Assembly (NCBI RefSeq): GCF_000523275.1
Contig: NZ_ATHQ01000002.1
Location: forward strand, 22,300 to 86,299
Origin: Lebetimonas sp. JH292
Lineage (GTDB): Bacteria > Campylobacterota > Campylobacteria > Campylobacterales > Nautiliaceae
Direction of reading: 5' to 3'
DNA: 64,000 nucleotides
Made by a program: the position numbers and the translations under genes. The notes under the pieces are model-generated. The model searched no databases. It had not been told where the DNA came from and saw nothing but the letters and a program-made list of their open reading frames with translations. Of the stretch, positions 52,284-64,000 are shown piece by piece; the stretch's first letter is position 1, and each line of letters opens with the position of its first letter.

Positions 52284-52887
52284 AAGTAAAAAATTAAAAG
52301 TGAAAAATAAAAAATTAAAAAATATTTTATTTACTGCTTTCACCTTTTTCACCATTTTTACTATTTTCACTCCTCTTTTTGCAGTTGACAATCAGAAACT
52401 TCTTGAGTGTTATGAGATATTTGACCAAAAAAAAGCAGAACTTGAAGCAGAGGCTGAAAAAATACTTGAACAAAAAGAGGCTCTTGAATCTTTGAAAAAC
52501 ACATATATGGCTTTAATGAAGAAAAAAGAGTCAAAACTAAAAGAAAAAGAAAAAGAAATTAATAACACTTTGCAAAAAATAGAAAATGAAAAAAAAGAAA
52601 TTCAAAAATTAATAACTCAAAATCAAAAAATCCTTGAGCAAATAAAAAATGCAAAAATGGATAAAATTACCCAGAGTTATGCAAAGATGAGGCCAAAAAA
52701 TGCCGCAGGCGTACTTTCCCAGATGAAAGAAAAAGACGCCCTTGAAATTATACAAAAACTTCCCCCTAAAAATGTCGCCAAAATTTTTTCAAAAATGGAC
52801 CCAGCCAAAGCAGCAAAACTTACAGAAATGATGCAAAAAGATGAGAATAATGAAAGCACAAATACTTCTGACAACGGCGGGGGCTAA
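52267..52887 (+). CDS. MotE-like flagellar protein with MgtE_N-type C-terminus
   Basis: The protein (up to 206 residues) has an N-terminal hydrophobic segment (FTAFTFFTIFTIFTPLFA) that is a signal peptide or anchor, a long coiled coil (about 45-135, rich in KEKEKE), and a C-terminal MgtE_N-like domain (AKMRPKNAAGVLSQMKEKDA, LPPKNVAKIFSKMDPAKAAK). This layout matches MotE, the MotB-stabilising protein of Campylobacterota. The start is uncertain: TTG 52267 has AGGAGAT upstream, but a GTG at 52300 would give a shorter, more usual signal sequence; the bases between are spacer repeat. Confidence 0.82.
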   Translation: MGKFIKSKKLKVKNKKLKNILFTAFTFFTIFTIFTPLFAVDNQKLLECYEIFDQKKAELEAEAEKILEQKEALESLKNTYMALMKKKESKLKEKEKEINNTLQKIENEKKEIQKLITQNQKILEQIKNAKMDKITQSYAKMRPKNAAGVLSQMKEKDALEIIQKLPPKNVAKIFSKMDPAKAAKLTEMMQKDENNESTNTSDNGGG

Positions 52888-53566
52888 ACATTTAATAGCA
52901 AAAGCCCTGTGTCAATATATAGATTTAAAAAAAAGAATTTATATTGCTTACGGTACAACAAACGAATATCTTTTATATCATTTAGGGATAAATACAGATA
53001 CTTTATATGCCGCCGGGTGTAATGTAAGAGGCAAATTTAATGTGACTCAAAAAAGAGACAGGCCGATTGTGCTTGAAAACAGTAAGCCGATTGATATAAG
53101 CGGATTTGATATAACAAATAATGATTATTTTATAAAAGGTGCAAATGCTCTTTGGTATGAAAACGCTAAAAAGTGTGCCGCCGTAGCGGCTGCCGATAAA
53201 AACGGAGGAACTTATGGTAATTTTTATATAAAAGCTGCAAGCAGGGGTGCTAAAGTTATAATTCCTGTAGGACATGAAAAGCTTATTCCTTTTTTTAAAG
53301 AAACTTCTCAGGACGTAGATATTTCAACAGGTTCTAAAATTGCGATGCTCAGGTTTTTTTACGGGATGATATTTACTGAAATAGAAGCCTTTAAAACACT
53401 TTTTAATTTAAAAGCAAATATTATCTGTGCAGGGGGGATTTTTGATTCAAAAGGTGCGGTAGGTTTTGAAGTTGAAGGAGATGAAGTTAAAGCGGTAGTT
53501 GAATTTAGCAAAAAATATAATAATCTGTTTTTAGAAGAGAGTAAGCGGGTTGATTTTCAATTTTAA
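52850..53566 (+). CDS. Unrecognised conserved protein next to motE
   Basis: Not recognised. The 238-residue soluble protein starts MKAQILLTTAGAKHLIAKAL (ATG 52850; an in-frame ATG at 52841 is also possible) and has RIYIAYGTTNEYLLYHLGI, FIKGANALWYENAKKCA, NGGTYGNFYIKAASRGAKV and VIIPVGHEKLIPFF. Alternating strand-helix with glycine turns suggests a Rossmann-like fold; the G-A-N-A-L and P-V-G-H-E-K elements recall sugar-phosphate or ligand-binding domains of the DeoR/IF2B type, but this is a weak resemblance. It overlaps motE by 38 bases, hence probably the same transcript. Confidence 0.7.
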   Translation: MKAQILLTTAGAKHLIAKALCQYIDLKKRIYIAYGTTNEYLLYHLGINTDTLYAAGCNVRGKFNVTQKRDRPIVLENSKPIDISGFDITNNDYFIKGANALWYENAKKCAAVAAADKNGGTYGNFYIKAASRGAKVIIPVGHEKLIPFFKETSQDVDISTGSKIAMLRFFYGMIFTEIEAFKTLFNLKANIICAGGIFDSKGAVGFEVEGDEVKAVVEFSKKYNNLFLEESKRVDFQF

Positions 53567-53580
53567 AGCTTCTTTTTTGA

Positions 53581-53586
53581 TATAAT
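53581..53586 (+). promoter_or_regulatory. Extended -10 promoter of the DUF507 gene
   Basis: TGATATAAT ends 18 nt before the ATG, with AAAAAAAGG between. Confidence 0.6.
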
Positions 53587-53604
53587 TTTAAAAAAAGGTT
53601 TAGT

Positions 53605-54162
53605 ATGCTGATAAAAGAAGCTCAAGTGCCTTTTCTTTCCAGAAAAATTGCATATGATTTATTAAATTCAGGATTTGTGAATTATCCCAAAGGCATTGAT
53701 AATGCTATTAAAGAAATTGAAGATATTATAATGGATGATGCTTTATGGGAAAGGGAAATAGAAGATAAAGCCAGAGAAATATTAGCAAAACAGGAAGAAG
53801 AAAATGAATTTTTATTTTATGATGTTGACAGAAGAGAAGTGTTTAAACTTATAAAAAAAGAAATTGCAAATGAAGAGGGGTTTAATTTAAAAAGAGATGA
53901 AAGAATAGATGATTTGGCACATTTTTTGGTAAAAGAATTATGGGATAAAGAATTAATTGATTATGATGTAAGGGATGGAAAAATAAAAAATATTGTTTTT
54001 AAATCTATAATGGATTTTTTAAAAAGGGAAATTGAAGCAAGGGACGAAGTTTATAAAAAGCTTGAAAACTACAAAAGGCCTTTGGTTCCTGGAAGTGAAG
54101 AGTGGGAACTTGTATTTAACAGACTTTACGAGCAGGAGTTAAGAAAAAGAGGACTAATTTAG
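53605..54162 (+). CDS. DUF507 protein
   Basis: The 185-residue acidic helical protein matches the DUF507 family: LSRKIAYDLLNSGFVNYPKG, DVDRREVFKLIKKEIANEEG and LVKELWDKELIDYDV. The function is unknown. In Campylobacterota it commonly sits just before carA, as here. It has its own promoter. Confidence 0.85.
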   Translation: MLIKEAQVPFLSRKIAYDLLNSGFVNYPKGIDNAIKEIEDIIMDDALWEREIEDKAREILAKQEEENEFLFYDVDRREVFKLIKKEIANEEGFNLKRDERIDDLAHFLVKELWDKELIDYDVRDGKIKNIVFKSIMDFLKREIEARDEVYKKLENYKRPLVPGSEEWELVFNRLYEQELRKRGLI

Positions 54163-54247
54163 AGGTGAAAATAGTGAAAATGGTGAGTAGTAAAAAGTTG
54201 CCAAGCGGCTACGGTGAAAAATTAAAAGTGAAAAGTAAAGGTTTAAA
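54163..54247. repeat. Mixed spacer repeat before carA
   Basis: GTGAAAATAGTGAAAATGG, GTGAGTAGT, a short GC-richer piece (CCAAGCGGCTACGG) and AAATTAAAAGTGAAAAGT follow each other up to the carA ribosome site AAAGG. It has the look of accumulated slippage repeats. The GC-richer piece shares CGGCTACG with no other feature that I can identify. Confidence 0.45.
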
Positions 54248-55369
54248 ATGAAAGTTACTGTTTTGCTGGAAAACGGAATGAGTTTTACTGCCCGCGGATT
54301 TGGGGCAGGCGGAACAAAAGTCGGGGAAATTGTGTTTAACACATCAATGACCGGCTATCAGGAAATCATTACAGACCCGAGCTATGCCGGCCAGTTTGTG
54401 GTTTTTACCATGCCTGAAATCGGGAATGTGGGGGTAAATAAAGATGACAATGAAAGTAAAAAAGCCTATCTTAAAGGTATAATTGTCAGAGAATATGTTG
54501 ATAAGTGGTCAAATTTCAGGGGAGAGATGAGTCTGAACGAATTTTTAAAAGAGCAAAATATTCTTGGCATCAGCGAAATTGACACAAGGTTTTTAACAAA
54601 GCTTATAAGAAAAGAAGGGGCTATGATGATGATAGCCTCAAGCAAAATTCATAATATTCAAAAATTAAAAGAAATTTTAAATCAAACCCCCAGAATTGAA
54701 GAAATTGATTATATAAAAGAGGTAAGTACAAAAGAGGCTTATATTCATCCACACGGGGCATGGAACGATAAAGAGTTTAAATATAATCCTAAAAAAACAG
54801 ATAAAAAAATAGCAGTACTTGATTTTGGGGTAAAAAGAAATATTTTAAACGAACTGACCCAGGCCGGAATGGAGTGTAAAGTAATGCCGGCTTCAACAAA
54901 GGCGGAAGAAATTATTGAAATGTATAAAAGTGGGGAAATTCAGGGGGTGTTTTTAAGTAACGGTCCGGGTGATCCTCTGATTTTGAACGAAATTCATAAA
55001 GAAATTCAAAAAATATTAAAAGAAAAAATACCGATGTTTGGAATATGTTTGGGACATCAATTACTGAGTATTTCTCACGGATACCCTACGTTTAAACTTA
55101 AATTCGGGCATCACGGGGGAAATCATCCGGTAAAAAATTATATAAACAGAAAACCTGTTGTGGAAATAACCGCTCAAAATCATAATTATAATGTCCCGGA
55201 AGAGATTGAGAAAATTGCCGAGGTCACACATAAAAATCTTTTTGACGGTTCAATTGAGGGTGTTAAATACAAAAATGAACCTGTTTTTTCTGTTCAGCAT
55301 CATCCGGAAGCATCACCAGGGCCGCATGACAGTAAATATATATTTAAAGAATTTTATAATATGCTATGA
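54248..55369 (+). CDS. carA: Carbamoyl-phosphate synthase small subunit
   Basis: Glutamine amidotransferase subunit feeding ammonia to CarB for arginine and pyrimidine synthesis. The 373 residues have FNTSMTGYQEIITDPSYAGQ at the N-terminal domain and, in the class I amidotransferase domain, MFGICLGHQLLS (nucleophile Cys) and VQHHPEASPGP (His-Glu). carB is 1.3 kb downstream rather than adjacent. The stop overlaps the start of a small membrane protein gene (ATGA). Confidence 0.95.
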   Translation: MKVTVLLENGMSFTARGFGAGGTKVGEIVFNTSMTGYQEIITDPSYAGQFVVFTMPEIGNVGVNKDDNESKKAYLKGIIVREYVDKWSNFRGEMSLNEFLKEQNILGISEIDTRFLTKLIRKEGAMMMIASSKIHNIQKLKEILNQTPRIEEIDYIKEVSTKEAYIHPHGAWNDKEFKYNPKKTDKKIAVLDFGVKRNILNELTQAGMECKVMPASTKAEEIIEMYKSGEIQGVFLSNGPGDPLILNEIHKEIQKILKEKIPMFGICLGHQLLSISHGYPTFKLKFGHHGGNHPVKNYINRKPVVEITAQNHNYNVPEEIEKIAEVTHKNLFDGSIEGVKYKNEPVFSVQHHPEASPGPHDSKYIFKEFYNML

Positions 55370-55545
55370 AAAATTTTGATTTTATCCAAAAAATCCTTTT
55401 TGGAATTTTTGAACTGTTTTTATTATTTAGCGCTATAGTGATTTTAATAGCCACTTTTACAACTTCTCCTGTTATCTCTTTTATTGTTTTTATTTTTTTA
55501 ATTTATCTTGTTTATTATTTGGCTTTGAAATATCTGTTTAATTAA
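55366..55545 (+). CDS. Small membrane protein coupled to carA
   Basis: ATG 55366 overlaps the carA stop (ATGA). The 59-residue product is MKNFDFIQKI followed by two strong membrane helices (FGIFELFLLFSAIVILIAT and SFIVFIFLIYLVYYLALKYL) and the tail FN. It shows a positive residue at each end and no cysteines. No family recognised. The coupling, clean frame and typical hydrophobic pattern support a real gene. Confidence 0.62.
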   Translation: MKNFDFIQKILFGIFELFLLFSAIVILIATFTTSPVISFIVFIFLIYLVYYLALKYLFN

Positions 55546-55553
55546 AAAATCAA

Positions 55554-55741
55554 TTACCAGCTTCCGCCTCCTCCACCGCCGCTTCCCCCTCCCGATGAAT
55601 CGCTTCCCCCAAAACTTATTGATGAGCTTTCATTTGGAGAATAATTTTTTGTTGTTTCAAATGACGAATGTAAATTTTTATCTAGATTAAAAAATGAATC
55701 CATATCCCCTTCAAACCATAAAATTTGAGTGTTGAAATGTA
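55554..55741 (-). pseudogene. C-terminal remnant of a Gly-rich membrane protein (TPM/DUF2207-like)
   Basis: The minus-strand frame has NTQILWFEGDMDSFFNLDKN and ends in SGGGSGGGGGGSW. Glycine-rich ends of the form GGGGGGSW are typical of TPM-domain and DUF2207 membrane proteins. The frame opens only after a TGA within the exonuclease end, with no start, so only ~60 residues of a once longer protein remain. Confidence 0.5.
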
Positions 55742-55750
55742 TGTATATTT

Positions 55751-56566
55751 TTAACCTTCTTCAAGTAATCTGTTAAATAATTTTAAAGTCGCTTTTACGT
55801 CTTCTAAAGCGTTATGATAATTTATATTTTTTCTTCCAAAAAAAAATGCTATCGCCTCTTCAAGACGGGGCATTTTCTTTTTTTCAAGCACTACAACGTC
55901 GGCGGCGTAATACATTGTGTCAAATATAGGAATATCAATTATGTTCGGATAATGATTAATTCTTTCAAGCTCTCTTTTCATTACGCCGAAATCATATAAA
56001 ACATTATGTCCCACAACCATATCGAGAGAATTAAAAATATTTAAAATTTCATCTTTTTTTTCTTTAAAGGTCGGCTTGTCTTTCAGCTCTTCCTGAGAAA
56101 TTTTATGAACGCCGAAAGCTTCTTCTGAAATTTTAGCTTCAGGATTTAGCAGTTCGTAAATTTCTTTTGTGCTCAAATCTTGCATATCCTGTATAACAAT
56201 CGCATAAGAAATTACATATCCGGTAATATCGGTTGTTTCCGTGTCAAATCCCCCTATTTTTTTTATTTTATTTTCTTTTGGGGTTTTTTTTAAATCATTT
56301 ATATAATATCTTAAAAAATCTTTACTTGAAAATGCTTTTTGTCTTGGAAACGGTTTGAAACGCTCCATTTTATTTTCTTCTTCTAAAACGACTGAAATTA
56401 AATAATCATTGTAATTTCTAAAAATTACATTTTCTTTTATATCTTCTCTTAGGCATTTTATTAAATATGTCTTATCATTTTTTAATTTCTCATATGCTTT
56501 TTTTCTTGTTTCTTTATTAAATACACTGGCCTTTCTTAAAGTCTCTGTTTTTGGAGGCAGATTCAA
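55751..56566 (-). CDS. DnaQ-like DEDDh 3'-5' exonuclease
   Basis: The 271-residue protein has a ~100-residue N-terminal domain (KAYEKLKNDKTYLIKCLRED) not found in plain DnaQ, then the DEDDh exonuclease: GGFDTETTD (D108, E110), VVGHNVLYDFGV and YHNALEDVKATLKL with the His and Asp. The start is TTG after AAAAAAGGATAAAT. Whether it proofreads polymerase III or acts on its own is open. Converges on the Gly-rich remnant. Confidence 0.84.
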   Translation of the reverse strand: MNLPPKTETLRKASVFNKETRKKAYEKLKNDKTYLIKCLREDIKENVIFRNYNDYLISVVLEEENKMERFKPFPRQKAFSSKDFLRYYINDLKKTPKENKIKKIGGFDTETTDITGYVISYAIVIQDMQDLSTKEIYELLNPEAKISEEAFGVHKISQEELKDKPTFKEKKDEILNIFNSLDMVVGHNVLYDFGVMKRELERINHYPNIIDIPIFDTMYYAADVVVLEKKKMPRLEEAIAFFFGRKNINYHNALEDVKATLKLFNRLLEEG

Positions 56567-56639
56567 ATTTATCCTTTTTTATAAAATTATAACATTTTCT
56601 ACTTACCACTCAACATTCACCATTTTCACTTTTTTAAGA

Positions 56640-56645
56640 TATAAT
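56640..56645 (+). promoter_or_regulatory. -10 box of carB
   Basis: TATAAT in AAGATATAAT ends 21 nt before the carB ATG, with AAAAAAGG between. Upstream, 56599-56630 carries the reverse complement of the GTGAGTGG/GTGAAAATGG spacer words. Confidence 0.58.
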
Positions 56646-56666
56646 TACATATAAAAAAGGTTTTTT

Positions 56667-59936
<3,270 letters not shown>

Positions 59937-59940
59937 AATA

Positions 59941-60603
59941 ATGAGTAAAAAAATTTCACAACTGGAAAGTTTTGACAAACCTCGGGAAAAATTGCTTTCG
60001 AAAGGACCGGGTTTTTTAAAAGATTATGAACTGGTTGCTATAATCCTCGGCAGCGGAGTTAAAGGGAAAGATGTTATTAAACTTTCCCGTGAAATTGTTA
60101 AATTACTAAAAAACGATTTTAATTCGCTTACGGTTGAGAAATTAATGAATATCAGAGGACTCGGCATGGCAAAGGCCTCCACCATTATAAGTGCCATAGA
60201 ACTTTCAAAACGCTATCTCATCAAGCAAAACAAAAAAATAACTTCTTCAAAAGACGTTTATGACGAGCTAAAAGAATACCGCAATAAAAAACAGGAATAT
60301 TTTATAGCTATCTATCTTGACGGAGCAAATCATATCTGTTTTAAACGTGTTATTACAATAGGCACGCTAAATCAAAGCCTTGTGCACCCGAGAGAAGTAT
60401 TTGCCCCCGCAATTGAACACAGGTGTGCGGGTGTAATCGTTGCCCATAATCATCCATCAGGGCAGTTGGAAGCGAGCGGGGCTGATATTTCGGTTACCAA
60501 AAGATTAAAAGAGAGCGGCAGACTGCTTGGAATTGAATTAATTGATCATCTTATTTTTACTCAAAATGGATTTTTAAGTTTTATTGAAGAGGAGATGTTA
60601 TAA
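59941..60603 (+). CDS. radC: RadC-family JAB-domain protein
   Basis: The 220 residues have a helix-hairpin-helix ([10 protein letters not shown], 72-81) and a JAB/MPN metal site: HNHPSG at 169-174 with D182. Despite the name its role in DNA repair is not established. It follows carB after four bases; the 3' end overlaps hsdR, which reads the other way. Confidence 0.93.
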   Translation: MSKKISQLESFDKPREKLLSKGPGFLKDYELVAIILGSGVKGKDVIKLSREIVKLLKNDFNSLTVEKLMNIRGLGMAKASTIISAIELSKRYLIKQNKKITSSKDVYDELKEYRNKKQEYFIAIYLDGANHICFKRVITIGTLNQSLVHPREVFAPAIEHRCAGVIVAHNHPSGQLEASGADISVTKRLKESGRLLGIELIDHLIFTQNGFLSFIEEEML

Positions 60604-63600
60604 CAATTCCCCTATACCTTTAAATTTTTCCACAAATGCGGATATTTTTTCAAACACATTTCTTTTTTTAGTAAGATATTCTGGGTTCAAAGGACTCATT
60701 TTAGGGAGTATTTCATTAAGTTCCGTTCCGTTTTCGCTTGCGTATTTTCTCTTTAGTGAAATATTAATATAGCGTTTAGCTGCTTCGGCGTTTAGATTTT
60801 CTTCATTTATTAAATTTTTGGCTTCTTCTTTTTGTTTTTGCTGGGCGAATTTGAAAAACGATTCTATAATTTCACTTTTATCTTTGAAACTGTTTAAATC
60901 GCTTTTATTTATAAATTCCACTATTAAGCCTTCTTTTGCACGGTTGCCGAGGCTTGCTCTTATAACGCGTTTAATTTCGTCTATAAGGGCGGATTTGTTT
61001 TTTTGGAGTTTATGTTTTTCAAAAATAAGCTCAAGTATATAATCGAGATTTATCTCCTGGGATTTTAATAAATCTATCTCGAATTCCACATCGTCCCAGT
61101 TTATATCTGATTTTTCTGCGTTTTTTCCGTTTTTTTGCACTCTTATCCAATCTCTTATATCATTGTATGTCGATTTATAATCCTGAATTTCTCTTTCGGG
61201 GAGTAAATGTATATTTTGAAGAGTTTTTATATCCTCATTGTTTAATCCGTATTCAATTTTTACGTTTTCAAGTGCGTTTTTATCGTTTTTATCTATATTT
61301 TGTAGTTGTTTAAGCGCAATAAATTCATCATAATTTTGAAGTATGTTTTCAAGTTTTAAATATTCTCCGAAAAGTTTAACAAATTCTTTTTTGTCGCTCT
61401 CTTTTTCAATTTCAGTAGGGTTTGGAAATTTTTGTTTTAGGCTTTTTACAATTTCTAAAAAACCTTTTTGTATTTTTCCGTTTTCTTCAAAACCTTCGAT
61501 ATATTCTCTGTAACTTTTTTCAAGCACTACATTTCTGGTGTTTTTATCCCCGAAAAGTGAAATGGCGTCTATTGTAGCCTGTTCTAAATCTCTAAACGTT
61601 ATGATGTTTCCGAAAGGTTTGGTTGCATCATAAATCCTGTTTGTTCTTGAATATGCCTGAATTAATCCGTGATACCTTAAATTTTTATCCACAAACAGAG
61701 TATTCAATCGCGGAGCGTCAAAACCGGTTAAAAACATTCCCACAACTATCAATAAATCTATTTCGCCGTTTTTAACTCTTTTTGACAAATCCCGGTAATA
61801 ATTTTGAAACGATTTGCCGTCGACTCCGAAATTTGTAGAAAACATTTGATTGTAATCGTTTATTGCTTTTGCCAAAAACTCTTTTGCACTTGAATTCATA
61901 GCCGACAACTCAAAACTTTCATCGGCAATTTCACCTATTGCGTCTTGTTCTTCGTTGGGGGCGTAAGAAAAAATTGTCGCTATTTTTAATTGATTATTTT
62001 TTGCGATTGAAATCGCATCTCCATTTTGTTTTTTATTTAGGAGTTGCGGTTTTAACCGCTTATTATCATTTATTCGCTTATTTTGTAACTCTTTAAATTT
62101 TTCGTAATACAATTTTGCCGCATCGATATTGCTAACGGCAAACATTGCGTTAAATCCCTTGCCGTTTTGTAAACGGTGTGTTTTTAGATGAAAGTTTTTC
62201 AAAATATACTCTGCTATTTCATTAATTCTCTCTGGATGTAAAAGCGCTTTTTTGTTTTCAAGCGCGCTTAGTTTTTTTTCATCTATTTCTTTTTCAAACT
62301 CTTTAAATTTAGGTCTGACGTCGTTGTAATCAACTTTAAATTTAAGAACTTTCTCATCGCGTATTGCATCGGTAATCACATAAGAATGAAGCTGACGGCC
62401 AAATACACTTGCCGTTGTTTCACTCCCGAGTGCGTTTTCAGGAAAAATTGGAGTTCCCGTAAATCCGAACTGATAATACTTTATAACTCTTTTTTTAAGA
62501 TTTTTCTGAGCTTCACCAAACTGACTGCGGTGAGCTTCGTCGAATATAAAAACAACGTGTTTATTGTAAATTTCGAGATTTTTTTCAGTTTTTAGGAGAT
62601 TATTTAGTTTTTGAATGGTGGTTACTACAATTTTATTGTCTTTTTTCTCCAAATTTCGTTTAAGTCCCGCTGTATTTTCAGAACCGTTTACGCTATCGGG
62701 TGAAAATCTCTGATACTCTTTCATTGTTTGATAATCAAGGTCTTTTCTGTCCACCACAAATAAAACCTTGTCTATAAAAGGAAGCTCTGTGGCAAGTCTT
62801 GCCGCTTTGAAACTTGTTAGTGTTTTACCTGAACCGGTGGTGTGCCAGATATATCCGCCCGCTTCAACACTTCCCCATTTTTTTGCATTATATGCTGAAT
62901 TGATTTTCCACAAAATTCTCTCGGTTGCAGCTATCTGATATGGTCTCATAACAAGCAGGGTGTTGTTTACATCAAAAACCGAGTATTTTAAAATAATATT
63001 TAAAAGAGTGTTTTTTTCAAAAAAAGTGGCGGTAAAATCTTTCAAATCTTTTATCGGTGTATTGTCCGAAAGCGCCCAGTTCATTGTAAAATCGAAACTG
63101 TTTTTATCCCTTTTTACCGTGTTTGCAAAATATCTGGTATCCGTGCCGTTTGAAATAACGAAAATCTGCAAAAATTTATAAAGTGAACTTTCGGAGTTAA
63201 AACTCTCTTTTGAATACCTGTGAATTTGGTTAAACGCTTCGCGGATGGCAACACCCCTTCTTTTGAGCTCTATTTGCACCATCGGCAGGCCGTTTACCAA
63301 GATAGTTACATCGTATCGGTTTTTGTAATTGCCTCTTTGTTCAAACTGCCTTATAACTTGCACGCTGTTTTTTGATATGTTTTGTTTATCTACAATATAA
63401 ATATTTTCTATATGCCCGTCGTCGAAAACAAAATCGTAAATATAATCGTCGTGAATTTTGCGGGTTTTTTCTATTATTCCATCACCGGGTTTATCAAGAT
63501 ATTCATCTAAAAACCTTTGCCACTCCATATTGCTAAATTTTACATTATTTAATGATTCTATCTGTTCTCTTGCATTTTCGAGCAGTTTTTTGGGTGTTTT

Positions 63601-63614
63601 TATATCAGGAGAGA
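60598..63614 (-). pseudogene. hsdR: Type I restriction enzyme R subunit, 5' end removed by an IS256 element
   Basis: The reading frame is long (976 codons from the first ATG) and has the endonuclease site (YDVTILVNG...VQIELKRRG, with E-x-K), the translocase motifs [34 protein letters not shown] and a C-terminal helical domain. The frame continues upstream of that ATG with [20 protein letters not shown] and FSNMEWQRF, a normal HsdR N-terminal part, then meets the IS end at about 63615. So the native start and ~60 residues or more are missing. No hsdM or hsdS is in the window. Confidence 0.88.
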
Positions 63615-63621
63615 AATTCCG

Positions 63622-63655
63622 TGTCAGTCAAGGTAAAATACAGACAGGACTGACA
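63622..63655. promoter_or_regulatory. Hairpin at the IS transposase start
   Basis: TGTCAGTC (63622-63629) and GACTGACA (63648-63655) are perfect inverted repeats separated by 18 bases. The second arm includes the first base of the transposase ATG (63655). In readthrough transcripts from outside, this stem could hide the start codon region, a known way for IS elements to limit transposase expression; here that is inference. Confidence 0.5.
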
Positions 63656-64000
63656 TGGAGAAATTTAATTTTGACAAAGCAGTAAAAGATTTATTAGCAG
63701 GTAAAAAGATAGGTGGGAAAGATGGAGTATTAGCTCCATTAATTAAAGAATTGGTAGAAGCTGCACTTGAAGCAGAAATAGAATCTCATATTGCAGATGA
63801 AGTTTTAGAAGGTAAAAGAAATAGAAGAAACGGTTATAACAAGAAAACAGTTAAATCAACATCTGGAGAATTTGAATTAGCTACTCCAAGAGATAGAGAG
63901 GGTAGATTTGAGCCTCAAATAATAAAAAAACATCAAACAACGATAAGTGATGAAATAGAAGAGAAGATATTATCATTATATGCACTTGGAATGAGCTATA
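63655..64000 (+). CDS. IS256-family transposase, N-terminal part
   Basis: The frame from ATG 63655 gives 115 codons with the usual IS256 N-terminus: FNFDKAVKDLLAGKK, LIKELVEAALEAEIESHI, GKRNRRNGYNKKTVK, STSGEFELATPRDREGRFEP and KKHQTTISDEIEEKIISLYA. It has no stop before the window end. The catalytic DDE residues lie outside. Codon use and base composition are a little less A-rich than its neighbours. Cut-and-copy circle transposition is the family mechanism. Confidence 0.95.
   Translation, partial: MEKFNFDKAVKDLLAGKKIGGKDGVLAPLIKELVEAALEAEIESHIADEVLEGKRNRRNGYNKKTVKSTSGEFELATPRDREGRFEPQIIKKHQTTISDEIEEKILSLYALGMSY

Larger units (their letters stand above)
63615..64000 (+). mobile_element. IS256-family insertion sequence, left part
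   Basis: Begins at or near GAAATTCCGTGTCAGTCAAG, where the hsdR frame ends, and continues past the window edge. The exact end and target duplication cannot be set without the other end. Contains the start of the transposase gene and a short hairpin over its start. Confidence 0.85.

Noticed and set aside
54195..54215. GC-richer piece before carA as a fragment of the palindromic repeat
   Set aside because: It shares only the short word GCTACG with the repeat, which is not enough to call homology.

Overview
The window is an AT-rich, densely packed bacterial chromosome segment. The gene set points to Campylobacterota, most likely a vent-type Nautiliales relative (Nautilia/Caminibacter/Lebetimonas-like); that placement is inference from gene content, not a database match. 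Supporting signs are the futalosine-route menaquinone gene mqnA, carboxynorspermidine decarboxylase, a stand-alone FlhB C-terminal domain, the MotE-like / DUF507 / carA neighbourhood, the ftsH / psd-like / pssA cluster, poly-A Shine-Dalgarno leaders and frequent TTG/GTG starts.

Layout. 1-6300: cut-off glycerophosphodiesterase, ABC exporter, ilvD, diguanylate cyclase, Gate-domain membrane protein. 6360-9440: AMMECR1 protein, palindromic repeat, FlhB-like domain, frameshifted thpR and DUF2905, frameshifted leuC. 9470-13930: uppP, decayed amino-acid permease, agmatine deiminase, second palindromic repeat, cupin, frameshifted mqnA. 13970-18300: moaD-moaE-moeA, nspC, and two tandem genes sharing a nearly identical OB-like N-terminus. 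18346-22640: topA, phosphodiesterase, DUF389, a tRNA-Lys whose 3' end is duplicated 483 bp away around toxin-antitoxin debris. 22670-26119: bioB, CPA2 antiporter, gltX. 26120-28900: a stretch of at least five decayed genes (permease, XRE-cupin regulator, EamA transporter, response regulator, histidine kinase). 28700-33110: DUF2202 and DUF4405 proteins, PBP1A, frameshifted bioF. 33167-42203: alaS (frameshifted), two-component pair, maf, PDC protein, hisH-hisA-cheY-prmA. 42240-49308: ftsH, psd-like, pssA, leuA, der, outer-membrane protein. 49305-60603: trpS, DUF2892, purM, psd, motE-like, unknown, DUF507, carA, small membrane protein, exonuclease, carB, radC. 60598-64000: hsdR cut at its 5' end by an IS256-family element.

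How the parts fit together. Core biosynthesis dominates: branched-chain amino acids (ilvD, leuC, leuA), histidine, carbamoyl phosphate, purines, biotin, menaquinone, molybdopterin, polyamines, phosphatidylethanolamine (pssA plus two Psd homologues) and peptidoglycan (uppP, ponA). Genes are mostly head to tail, often with 1-40 nt overlaps, so translational coupling is widespread. Many transcription units begin with one compact module: an extended -10 box (TGnTAtAAT or TGnTAaAAT) whose end lies only 17-21 nt before the start codon, with an AAAAAAGG-type ribosome site between.

Two kinds of damage coexist. Conserved genes (alaS, leuC, bioF, mqnA) carry single-base frameshifts, several in A/T runs, which look like sequence errors or very recent changes. 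The accessory stretches (10.25-11.5, 22.1-22.55, 26.1-28.9 kb) carry multi-base deletions and truly decayed genes. Most likely lead for something undescribed: the ~174-bp imperfect palindrome present twice (6969-7141 and 12852-13025). No CRISPR array or rRNA was seen.
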